A stretch of DNA of 31,168 nt from Dokdonella_A sp038237055 (GTDB lineage Bacteria > Pseudomonadota > Gammaproteobacteria > Xanthomonadales > Rhodanobacteraceae): the NCBI GenBank assembly GCA_038237055.1, contig JBBRZD010000003.1:1-31168 (forward strand), given 5' to 3'. Both the position numbers and the translations under genes were made by a program. This document shows, in pieces, positions 6,374 through 13,702 of this stretch (within the stretch, counting starts at the first letter, position 1; every line of letters starts with the position of its first letter). Below the pieces are notes generated by a model that saw nothing but the letters and a program-made list of their open reading frames with translations, did not search any database and was not told the DNA's origin.

Positions 6374-8023
6374 CTATGGATTGGTGAGGTCAAAACCGTT
6401 CTTGAAGATCACATCGCTGAACGGCGCGACCCGTAGCGTCGCGAACATCTGCTTGCCACGGCGATCCGCTGGCGCTGTTTCGAAAAAGCGCACGTCGCCG
6501 GCAACCGAGAATGTACCGTCACCTGCGCTGGAAATGCCCCAGAAGCCCGAATGTCGCGAGCGGGCGCCGCCGACCGTGTCCGAATATGCGTAGCCGCGCC
6601 ACGAATTGATCGCTCCGGTGCTGGGGTCGATTACGGCGACTTCACCGTCTACATTGTCTTCAGGGCACGGCTGTCCCACGACACAGATAGTGCCGCTGCC
6701 ATAAATATTCAGCCCTGCCACGCCGAGGAGACCGCCGGAATAGACGATGTCGGTCGGATAGTCCGCGCGGATGGTCGTGAAGTGCCATCCTTGCGAGCAA
6801 GCAAAAGCGTTGGTTTCGTTGCTACCGCCGTAGAATACTTTGCCAAAGTTGCCGAAGGCGTTCACGGCTGTGCCGTCGCCTTCAAGCTTGAGGATCGCGA
6901 TACCGTTGCGGCATGCTAGTTCCACGTCGGCGAGCAGGAATATGTCATCGTTGACGCTTGTGCCGAATCCTGCGCTGGCAGCGATCTTCTGCCCTCCACT
7001 TTGGGCGCCGATACCTTCGGTGGTGTAAATGCCATTGGTTGCGAAACTCGTCACCGGCGTGCCGCCCGGGTTGACGCTCGCGGCGAATGCATCCCATCCG
7101 GCTGGCCAGCCTATCGTTCCCGGATCCGGGCCAGGATGCCACCTCGACCCGGATACGTAGATACGCGGCACCGTGCCGCCCAATGACCGCCCGCCAATGG
7201 CTATACCTGCGAGCTGGCAGTAGTCGCCGGACGAACAAACGCCGCCAAACGCGGGTTCCATCACATCGGTCTGGCTCGTCAACGTGCCGGTGCTTTCGAC
7301 TTTGTAGCGGGCGTAGCGTGGACGGTACACGCCATCAACGATCCCGGTACCTGCATAAACGAGCGTCAGGGTCTCCGGAAGCGACTGGTTCGAGTAGACG
7401 GCGACGCCGCCACCGTAGACCGTGCGCGAGTTGTCGTTTGCATAAGCATCGGCATCGACTGTGGTCACGCTTTGCAGCGAGCCATCGGTACCGAATACGT
7501 AGACTTCGGCCGCGGGAACGGCGAACACCTGCGGCACCGGCGGATTGCCAACCGGTCGAATGTGGAAGCTCTCGGTGTCGGCAAGAACGTAAACACGATC
7601 GCCAAACCGATAGATGCCCTTGACGTCCTTGACGTCGCCGCACCAGCCTGCGCTGTCGCAAGGCGCGATGACGTACTGATTGCCAAAATAGCCATTGGCA
7701 CCCGCATTGCTCCAGGCTTGGCGAACGCCGGCGTGGTTGTAGTGCACCAGACCGATTTTCGCGTGCCCGGAGGCGGTACCCGCACCCGGAACGACGCCAG
7801 CGACGATCACATCGCCGTTGTCGCCTTGCGCGATTTTTTGGCCACGCCTGAAGTCGTAGCCGCTCGCGAAATTATCAGCGCCCATCAGGCCGCCGATCCA
7901 GGTTGGATCGGGGACATAAGGGGCAGCATGAGCGCCGGTGCAGATGGCGCCAATTGAAAGTATTGCGGCGAGAGCGCCAAAGGCCCGCCCGCGCCATACA
8001 TTTGCAGCAATAAAACGTATCAC
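6374..8023 (-). CDS. Secreted propeller-like protein with IFKNGFD tail, inserted in the ccm operon
   Basis: I cannot name a function. From the chosen GTG the protein has 549 residues: a signal peptide (VIRFIAANVWRGRAFGALAA through an Ala-Gly-Ala-His-Ala cleavage site, about residues 1-33), then a Gly/Asp-rich beta-strand repeat protein resembling delta-60-type propellers (AKIGLVHYNHAGVRQAW, KLEGDGTAVNAFGNFGKV). Cysteine pairs (CDSAGWC, CSSGDYC) suggest periplasmic or extracellular disulfides. The C-terminus is DVIFKNGFDLTNP. The frame stays open to 8206, but AAGGAG six bases before GTG 8023 and the signal peptide decide the start. It separates ccmC from ccmD, which normally adjoin, and has its own leader and hairpin. 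It is distantly like the two proteins at 10413-13544. Confidence 0.85.
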   Translation of the reverse strand: MIRFIAANVWRGRAFGALAAILSIGAICTGAHAAPYVPDPTWIGGLMGADNFASGYDFRRGQKIAQGDNGDVIVAGVVPGAGTASGHAKIGLVHYNHAGVRQAWSNAGANGYFGNQYVIAPCDSAGWCGDVKDVKGIYRFGDRVYVLADTESFHIRPVGNPPVPQVFAVPAAEVYVFGTDGSLQSVTTVDADAYANDNSRTVYGGGVAVYSNQSLPETLTLVYAGTGIVDGVYRPRYARYKVESTGTLTSQTDVMEPAFGGVCSSGDYCQLAGIAIGGRSLGGTVPRIYVSGSRWHPGPDPGTIGWPAGWDAFAASVNPGGTPVTSFATNGIYTTEGIGAQSGGQKIAASAGFGTSVNDDIFLLADVELACRNGIAILKLEGDGTAVNAFGNFGKVFYGGSNETNAFACSQGWHFTTIRADYPTDIVYSGGLLGVAGLNIYGSGTICVVGQPCPEDNVDGEVAVIDPSTGAINSWRGYAYSDTVGGARSRHSGFWGISSAGDGTFSVAGDVRFFETAPADRRGKQMFATLRVAPFSDVIFKNGFDLTNP

Positions 8024-8029
8024 GGCTTT

Positions 8030-8035
8030 CTCCTT
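8030..8035 (-). promoter_or_regulatory. Shine-Dalgarno deciding the GTG start at 8023
   Basis: AAGGAG on the minus strand lies six bases upstream of GTG 8021-8023, directly before a classic signal peptide. This rules against the longer open frame that starts at 8206. Confidence 0.8.
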
Positions 8036-8141
8036 GCGATAAATGCGGCACAGGGGCCGCTTCACAAGGGGATACGCGGGTTTAGCGTCATACCGGACAT
8101 GGACGCGAAAATCCCGATCTGGACGCGAGAGGTGGGGGTCG

Positions 8142-8909
8142 CTAATCGCCCATGCGCCGGGGTGGTTCAGCGAGCGCGATCGTGCGGACCCAGTCCTTTC
8201 CGGCATCCAGTTCCAGCAGGCCCACGCGAGTGCGCACCAAGAGGCTGCCGAAGAACCACAGATGTGTCGCCAGCGCCATTGCTAGCAACGGCCACAACAT
8301 GCCCGAATCGATTTTTGACGGACCGATCAGGCGCACGCTCTGGCCCTGATGCAGCGTATTCCACCAGTTCACCGAGAAATGGATGATCGGCAGATTGATC
8401 ACACCGATCAGCGCGAGGAAGCCGGCTGCGCGGGCTGCCTGTCGACGATCCTCGATCGCCGCATGCAGGCCGATCACGCCGAAGTAGAGGAACAGCAGGA
8501 ACAGTTCCGAGGTCAGCCGCGCGTCCCAGGTCCACCATGTGCCCCACATCGGCTTGCCCCAGATCGAACCAGTGACGAGCGTGATGAACGTGAACGCGGC
8601 GCCGATCGGCGCACTCGCCATCGCCAGCACTTCGCTGAGTTTGATGCGCCAGACCAGCGCGACGAAAGCATTCGCGGCCATGAACAGATACGCAAACAGA
8701 CCCATCCACGCGCACGGCACGTGGATGAAGATGATGCGATAGGCATCGCCTTGCTGGTAGTCGCGCGGTGCGAGCACAAGACCGCCGTACAACGCGACCG
8801 CGCCGAGTGCCAGCGCGATGCCGTAGCACCAAGGTGCGATCTTGCCCGCGACGCGGTATGCGGTCGGCGGCGCGCCGAATTTGTGGAACCAGAGCATGAG
8901 CGCGTTCAT
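8142..8909 (-). CDS. ccmC: Haem exporter membrane protein CcmC
   Basis: This membrane protein presents haem to CcmE and, with CcmD, forms the site where haem becomes covalently attached. The 255-residue, six-segment protein carries the WWD domain (WGTWWTWDARLTSELF, about 122-137). The two conserved haem-ligating histidines are His63 (FIHVPCAW) and His187 (NWWNTLHQGQ). It overlaps ccmB by four bases. Downstream, ccmD should follow at once, but an unrelated secreted-protein gene lies there instead, 118 bases after the ccmC stop. Confidence 0.96.
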   Translation of the reverse strand: MNALMLWFHKFGAPPTAYRVAGKIAPWCYGIALALGAVALYGGLVLAPRDYQQGDAYRIIFIHVPCAWMGLFAYLFMAANAFVALVWRIKLSEVLAMASAPIGAAFTFITLVTGSIWGKPMWGTWWTWDARLTSELFLLFLYFGVIGLHAAIEDRRQAARAAGFLALIGVINLPIIHFSVNWWNTLHQGQSVRLIGPSKIDSGMLWPLLAMALATHLWFFGSLLVRTRVGLLELDAGKDWVRTIALAEPPRRMGD

Positions 8910-9589
8910 GAGAGTGAGATTCTAAGCGCTGCCGCGCATGCAAGGGGCGCCAATACCAGCGCAAGGACCAGCGCGGCGCCCAACCAAAGCAGCGGCGCGA
9001 GAAACGGCAAGCCTGCCTGAGCCGCATTGCAGGCGCCTGCGCCGAAGATCAACACCGGCACGTAAAGCGGCAGAACGAGCAACGCGACCAGCATGCCGGA
9101 GCGATGCATGCCAACCGTCAGAGCGACGCACACGGCACCGAGCAGGCTCAGCAGCGGCGTTGCGAGCAGCAGCGAAGCCGGGAGCACCCAGCGCACCGGC
9201 TCGGCGATATGCAGCAGCTCGCCCAGCAGCGGCGCAATCACGATCAACGGCAATGCAGTGGTCAGCCAGTGCACTGCAATCTTGCAGGCGAGCAGCAGCG
9301 ACAAGGGGTGCGGCGACAGCACCAGCTGCTCCAGCGAGCCGTCTTCGTAGTCACTGCGGAACAAGGTGTCGAGTGCAAGCAGGCCCGCCAGCAGCAATGC
9401 GACGAAAACCACGCCGGCGGCAATTCGCCGAAGATTCTCCGGCTCTGGCCCGAGCGCGAGCGGAAACAGGGAGACGACGATCAGCGCGAACAGGATCGGG
9501 TTCAGCGCATCGCCGCGCCGACGCCAGACGAGTGTAAGGTCGCGACGGATCAGTGCAGCGCAGGCGGCGGAGGTCGAGCCCGACTTCAT
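8906..9589 (-). CDS. ccmB: Haem exporter ABC permease CcmB
   Basis: This is the permease subunit of the CcmABCD ABC complex, which uses ATP to release holo-CcmE. The 227-residue protein has about six membrane segments. The N-terminal half contains DTLFRSDYEDGSLEQLVLSP, a conserved CcmB region. It overlaps both ccmA and ccmC by four bases, in the standard ccmABC order. Confidence 0.94.
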   Translation of the reverse strand: MKSGSTSAACAALIRRDLTLVWRRRGDALNPILFALIVVSLFPLALGPEPENLRRIAAGVVFVALLLAGLLALDTLFRSDYEDGSLEQLVLSPHPLSLLLACKIAVHWLTTALPLIVIAPLLGELLHIAEPVRWVLPASLLLATPLLSLLGAVCVALTVGMHRSGMLVALLVLPLYVPVLIFGAGACNAAQAGLPFLAPLLWLGAALVLALVLAPLACAAALRISLS

Positions 9590-10293
9590 GCCTCACCTCG
9601 CGGTTCCGCGATCGATGCGGCGGCGCTCATCGGAGGCGATCCGTCATATTCGCTCTGACGCAAAGGAATCCGGCGTGGCGTACCCGATGTATAGGCATAC
9701 GCGCCGTGCGAAGTAATCAGCGCAGCACCGCCACGGTTCGCATGATTCTCCAGCAGGCGATTGACCAGACGGATGCCGTCGAGATCAAGGTTCGCATAGG
9801 GCTCGTCGAGCAACCACAAGCCGACCGGCGCCAATAGCACGCGCGCGAGCGCGACGCGCTTCTTCTGGCCGGCAGATAGTTGTCGAGTCGGCACGTCCGC
9901 ATAGCCTTCCAGACCCACACCCGCCAGCGCGGTCGCAGGCGAAAGGCCGCTACGCATGCCGTGCAAGCCTGCGGCGAAGCGCAGGTTTTCCATTGCCGTC
10001 AATTCCGGCTTCAGCCCGGATTGATGGCTGAGCAACGCGACTTGCGGTGAGAGCCGCGCCAGCGTCAACGGTTCGCCGTTCAAGCGGATTACACCTGAGG
10101 TCGGCGCAAGCAGGCCCGACAGAACGCGCAACAGCGTGGACTTGCCGGCGCCGTTGTCGCCTTCTATCAAGACCACTTCAGCGGCGTGCAACGCGAAATC
10201 GAGCGGCCCGAAAATGGGTTCGTCGTTGCGCGCAAACGCGAGCGCATGCGCTTCGAGCAGGGCGGGGCGGTCGTGGAAATCGGAAGAGGGCAT
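9586..10293 (-). CDS. ccmA: Haem exporter ATP-binding protein CcmA
   Basis: This is the ATPase of the CcmABCD complex. In 235 residues it has Walker A GDNGAGKST (45-53), Q-loop region LLSHQSGLKPELT, ABC signature LSAGQKK (139-145), Walker B GLWLLDE (158-164), D-loop and H-loop TSHG. It is the first ccm gene in the window. The start at 10293 gives a normal N-terminus, and a perfect GC-rich hairpin begins at the start codon itself. A segment resembling codons of this gene's N-terminal region (AFARNDEP) recurs between the two paralogues upstream at about 11934-11960. A start further inside is possible. Confidence 0.95.
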   Translation of the reverse strand: MPSSDFHDRPALLEAHALAFARNDEPIFGPLDFALHAAEVVLIEGDNGAGKSTLLRVLSGLLAPTSGVIRLNGEPLTLARLSPQVALLSHQSGLKPELTAMENLRFAAGLHGMRSGLSPATALAGVGLEGYADVPTRQLSAGQKKRVALARVLLAPVGLWLLDEPYANLDLDGIRLVNRLLENHANRGGAALITSHGAYAYTSGTPRRIPLRQSEYDGSPPMSAAASIAEPRGEA

Positions 10294-10325
10294 GCCGCGC
10301 GCATGCTAGCGGCATGCGCGCGGCA
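10293..10325 (-). terminator. GC-rich hairpin between the delta-60 gene and ccmA
   Basis: A perfect 14-bp stem (10293-10306 with 10312-10325) has a 5-base loop, 87 bases after the stop at 10413 and touching the ccmA start codon. There is no T tract, so it may slow or only partly terminate transcription, or mask the ccmA start. The arm and following GCAACACC are repeated after the paralogous gene at 12011-12048. Confidence 0.5.
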
Positions 10326-10412
10326 ACACCATGCGGCATCTGCCGCTGGTTCCCTGCATGGAAGCGGGGTGGTCTTCGGCGAGGCGCGGCAGCGCTCGCT
10401 TGTTCCGCCGTT

Positions 10413-11843
10413 CTACTCGAATTTGTCGGCGAAGATCAGGTCCGACTGCAGCCTTGTGATGATGCCATCGGTGTCACTCGTGCTGTCCAGTGACGTACCG
10501 ACCAGTACGGGCCGGCCACTATCGATCACCAGGTCGCTGAATCCGCTGTCAGTGCTCAGGCCGCCGCCGCTCGTGGGCGTTTTGTAGAACCGTGTCGCGA
10601 CGAGGGGTGCGAAGTCGGTGTCTTCCGAGCCGTCGGCGAGCAGGCGGGTGACAATGGCGCTGTAGCTGTTGTCGCTGGTGTTGTTGAAGCGACCCGTGAG
10701 CACGATGCTGCCGTCGCTGCGAACGGCTAAGCGCGTGCGTGCAGTGCCGTAGCTGTTGTCGGTGTCGGTGACGTCGAGAGGACTCACGTAGTTGTAGAGA
10801 TAGGTCGGCAGGCCGCCGCCGACGAAGCTCGTATCCAGCGCGAGGGATGTCGGGTTGCCGCCACCATCGCGCTGGATGAGAATGCGGTTCACGGCGATAC
10901 GCTGGCTCGCCACGCCGGCGAGGACGACCCGATTTGGGCCCGCAAGCGCAGCATCGGAGGCGAGGTCGATCAGTGATCTATTGCCAGCCGGCACGTCGAA
11001 TGCAAATGCGCCCGAGTCGCTGAAGTCGGAAGCCACGGTGAGCGACGGCGAGATGATGCGTGCACCGAAATCAGCGTCGGTAGGTGAGATCAAGGTGCTG
11101 CCGACGACGAGGTAGTAGCCGCCACGCAGACTCAGAATCTTGTTGCCGACGGCGTCCTGGTTCGCCGTGAACAGATCGCTCACGCGGGCGTCGTAGGATC
11201 CGTCGGCATTCAGGCGGATGACCCCCCACTTCACACCGACGCCGTTTTCGTTAATTGTGGTGCCGGCCACGACTATCCTGCCGTTGGCATCGGTCGTCAC
11301 CGATGTGGGTCGATCCTTGGTGTATTTATGCACTGGCCCGGCCATATATTCGAAACCGGCGCTGGTGCCGCCGTCACCCGCGAAGGTGGTATCGATGCTG
11401 CCGTCCGCCTTGAAGCGGACGATACCGAAGTCCTCCAGGCCGGCTGGCCCAGGCGTTGCACCGACAACCACGATGCGCCCCTGCGCATCGATCGTCATGT
11501 CGGCGACTCGACTGAGCCCGGCATCGATCAACACTTGGCCGGCCACGCCAAAACTGCCCATGCGCTCGCCGTTCGAATCGAATTTGGCCAGCCCGATTTT
11601 CGCGCCGGCTATGCCCCCCGGAACGGACATACAGAAGATGAGCGTGCCGTCGGCATTGCGCGCGACAGCAATACCCTTTTCGTTGAGCCCACTGAAATCG
11701 AGGCGTTCCCAGCCGGGAACCCAGTTGCTCATTGGCGCGAAGGTCGGATCCACATCGCCATCGCCGGCGAGCAACGCCGGTGGTGCGATGGACAAGGCAA
11801 TGGCAAACAGGGTTGAGGTCAGCGGTGCGTATTTGAATGACAT
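10413..11843 (-). CDS. Secreted delta-60 repeat protein, paralogue 1
   Basis: This is an exported protein of unknown function. The 476 residues comprise a signal peptide (MSFKYAPLTSTLFAIALS to about residue 26), then a chain of delta-60-type repeats, beta-propeller-like units with the pattern FGIVRFKADGSIDTTFAGDG followed by RIVVVGAT. At least four units can be seen. The last strand (DGIITRLQS) runs straight into the tail DLIFADKFE at the extreme C-terminus. AAGGAAG five bases before the ATG supports the start. It is about half-identical by eye to its neighbour at 12072-13544, and the flanks are duplicated too. Its position just upstream of ccmA is probably accidental. Confidence 0.88.
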   Translation of the reverse strand: MSFKYAPLTSTLFAIALSIAPPALLAGDGDVDPTFAPMSNWVPGWERLDFSGLNEKGIAVARNADGTLIFCMSVPGGIAGAKIGLAKFDSNGERMGSFGVAGQVLIDAGLSRVADMTIDAQGRIVVVGATPGPAGLEDFGIVRFKADGSIDTTFAGDGGTSAGFEYMAGPVHKYTKDRPTSVTTDANGRIVVAGTTINENGVGVKWGVIRLNADGSYDARVSDLFTANQDAVGNKILSLRGGYYLVVGSTLISPTDADFGARIISPSLTVASDFSDSGAFAFDVPAGNRSLIDLASDAALAGPNRVVLAGVASQRIAVNRILIQRDGGGNPTSLALDTSFVGGGLPTYLYNYVSPLDVTDTDNSYGTARTRLAVRSDGSIVLTGRFNNTSDNSYSAIVTRLLADGSEDTDFAPLVATRFYKTPTSGGGLSTDSGFSDLVIDSGRPVLVGTSLDSTSDTDGIITRLQSDLIFADKFE

Positions 11844-11875
11844 GGCAGCTTCCTTGGTTGAGCGGTACGTTGTGT

Positions 11876-11905
11876 AGTACGCAAGCCGACCAAAGATCGG
11901 GACAT
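11876..11905 (-). promoter_or_regulatory. Conserved leader box upstream of paralogue 1
   Basis: Thirty bases match 13578-13607 at 23 positions and end in the shared GATCGGGACAT (plus strand). In both paralogues the box begins 33-34 bases before the start codon, so it is a candidate promoter or regulator site. No clear -35/-10 pair can be assigned. Confidence 0.4.
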
Positions 11906-12010
11906 GCGATCTATCGAGGTCGCTGCAGGAGGTGGGCTCGTCGTTGCGCGCAAACGCGAAGCTGCGCGTTTGGAGGGGGCGCAGATCTAGGGATCGCGTG
12001 AGGCAGGCAG

Positions 12011-12042
12011 GCCGCGCGCATGCATGGTGTCATGCGCGCGGC
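12011..12042 (-). terminator. GC-rich hairpin after delta-60 paralogue 2
   Basis: A perfect 12-bp stem (12011-12022 with 12031-12042) has an 8-base loop, 29 bases after the stop at 12072. The arm sequence is the same as in the hairpin at 10293-10325. There is no T tract. Confidence 0.5.
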
Positions 12043-12071
12043 AACACCCTGCGTGAGTTCGGACCGCGCAG

Positions 12072-13544
12072 CTACGGTTGCGCCTCGAAACCGTTGGCGA
12101 AGATCACGTCCGACTGCAGTCGCGTGATGACGCCATCGAAGTCGGAGACGCTCGATGTGTTATCGACGGAGCTGCCGACAATGACCGGATGGCTACCATC
12201 GAAGCGCACCCGTTTGAAACCGGTGTAGTTGCTGGGAGAATTCCCGCTCGTAGGGGCGGCGTACAAGAAGGTGCCGCCGACGCCGAATCCGCTGTCCGGG
12301 CTGCCATCGGGGTTGAGACGCGTCACCAGGCCGATATAGGTCAGGCTGTTTCCAGTCGGTTCGCTCGGCGAATCCAGCGTCCAACCGACCACCGATGTGC
12401 TCGACGTGCCGCCGACCAGCAGCATGTGGCCGTCGCTGCTCAGCGCAGCCGACTCACAAGCCGAGCTCAACGTATCGCCCACATAGCGGTTGGGACGGCT
12501 CGGAATCGCGCTGCCGACGAAGCTTGCGTCCCAATTCAAAAAAGTGTCGTCGAGTACTGTGATGCGCGTCGCGGCAAACTTGCCGCTGGCATTTCCGACC
12601 AGAAGAATCGTGGTCGGATCGACGAGGATCGCATCGTTGACACCGTCGTAGAACGAGCCGCCAGGTCCCGGCTCATCGATCGGAAACGTCTCTGAACCGT
12701 CGAAGCCCGCCAATTGGTAGCCCGAAGGGTCGATGATGCGTGCGGCAAAGTCGGTGTCCGTCGCCGAATACACCGATGTCCCGGTGATGACGTAGGAGCC
12801 GTCCCCGATACGGAGAATGCGACTCGCATAGGCGGCCTTGCCATTCTTGAACGTGGTGGCCGTGCCGCGCTGGTTGCCTGCGCTGCCGAGGCTGCCGAAT
12901 GTCGAATCGAGTGAGCCGTTCACGTTGAAGCGAACGATGCCGAAGCGACGATCAGAATTACCGAAGTCGAGGCTGCCCGCCACGACAATGCGACCGTCGG
13001 GATCGGCGAGTACCGAGGTCGGGGCGTCATCGAAATTGTCCCCGCCGTTGTCGAAGCCGAACGTCGTGGCGCCAAAGCCAGCGAAGGTGGTGTCGTCGCT
13101 GCCGTTCGGGTTGAAGCGGACTACGCCGAAATCGCTCAAGCCTCCCGGTCCGGGCGTGGCGCCGACGACAATGATGCGGCCCAGAGCGTCGATGGTCATG
13201 TCGGTGACGCTGGTCAGAAACGCGTCCTTGAAGACGCGGCCGCTTATGCCAAAGCCGCTATTGACAAGTTTTCCGTTGGGATCGAGGCGGGCGAGGCCGA
13301 TGCTCTTGCCGTTTCCGCCATTGGCGGCACCGCCGGCGGCTTCGAGCGCGACCACATAGCCGCCGTCGGCAGTGCGCGCGAATGCGACGGCCTTTTCGTC
13401 CTGCAACCCGGCGCCCATTTCGAACAAGCGAGTCCATCCGGGAATGGCTGGGCCGCCGAACGTGGCGTCGATATGGTGGTCTGCGGCATGCGCGAGCGAC
13501 AGCAGCGCGAAGCAGGCAAGCCATGCGGTAATGGGGCGGTACAT
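12072..13544 (-). CDS. Secreted delta-60 repeat protein, paralogue 2
   Basis: The 490-residue exported protein starts at ATG 13544, chosen because it opens directly into a signal peptide (MYRPITAWLACFALLSLAHA, cleavage near residue 20) and has an AAAGAG about nine bases upstream; the frame is open to 13613. It carries delta-60 repeats such as FGVVRFNPNGSDDTTFAGFG, FGIVRFNVNGSLDSTFG and LVTRLNPDGSPDSGFGVGG, alternating with RIIVVGAT-type strands. It ends DVIFANGFEAQP. Function is unknown; such proteins are predicted beta-propellers on the surface or outside the cell. It is a tandem paralogue of 10413-11843 and first of the pair in transcription order. Confidence 0.88.
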   Translation of the reverse strand: MYRPITAWLACFALLSLAHAADHHIDATFGGPAIPGWTRLFEMGAGLQDEKAVAFARTADGGYVVALEAAGGAANGGNGKSIGLARLDPNGKLVNSGFGISGRVFKDAFLTSVTDMTIDALGRIIVVGATPGPGGLSDFGVVRFNPNGSDDTTFAGFGATTFGFDNGGDNFDDAPTSVLADPDGRIVVAGSLDFGNSDRRFGIVRFNVNGSLDSTFGSLGSAGNQRGTATTFKNGKAAYASRILRIGDGSYVITGTSVYSATDTDFAARIIDPSGYQLAGFDGSETFPIDEPGPGGSFYDGVNDAILVDPTTILLVGNASGKFAATRITVLDDTFLNWDASFVGSAIPSRPNRYVGDTLSSACESAALSSDGHMLLVGGTSSTSVVGWTLDSPSEPTGNSLTYIGLVTRLNPDGSPDSGFGVGGTFLYAAPTSGNSPSNYTGFKRVRFDGSHPVIVGSSVDNTSSVSDFDGVITRLQSDVIFANGFEAQP

Positions 13545-13702
13545 GTGCGGATACTCTTTGTCGGGATGGCAGTCTGGAGTACGCAGGCCAGCGGGGGATC
13601 GGGACATTTTCAATTCACTTGCAACCGGTGGGCGTCAGGCAGCCTGCCGCGCCTGAACCCTCATCGGCGGCAGGAATCGCAGCGGCGCGGTTGGATCCCG
13701 TC
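13545..13702. other. Leader region of paralogue 2 with conserved box
   Basis: This holds the copy of the 30-base box at 13578-13607 upstream of the delta-60 gene. I see no strong terminator for the kinase gene that ends at 13703. Confidence 0.4.

Larger units (their letters stand above)
11844..12071 (-). other. Duplication junction with a remnant of the ccmA 5' end
   Basis: The segment 11934-11959 matches 10216-10241 inside ccmA with one mismatch (GGGCTCGTCGTTGCGCGCAA part). On the minus strand it reads AFARNDEP in the same order and spacing relative to the 12011-12042 hairpin as ccmA does to its own hairpin. The part next to the downstream gene (11876-11905) matches the leader of the upstream paralogue at 13578-13607. 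This marks the join of a tandem duplication. Confidence 0.6.

Noticed and set aside
8024..8206. Upstream extension of the inserted ccm-locus gene to 8206
   Set aside because: It would overlap the end of ccmC and bury the signal peptide; the AAGGAG and GTG at 8023 explain the start better.
10293..10325. Certain transcription terminator before ccmA
   Set aside because: The stem is perfect but has no T tract and touches the ccmA start codon, so full termination is not claimed.
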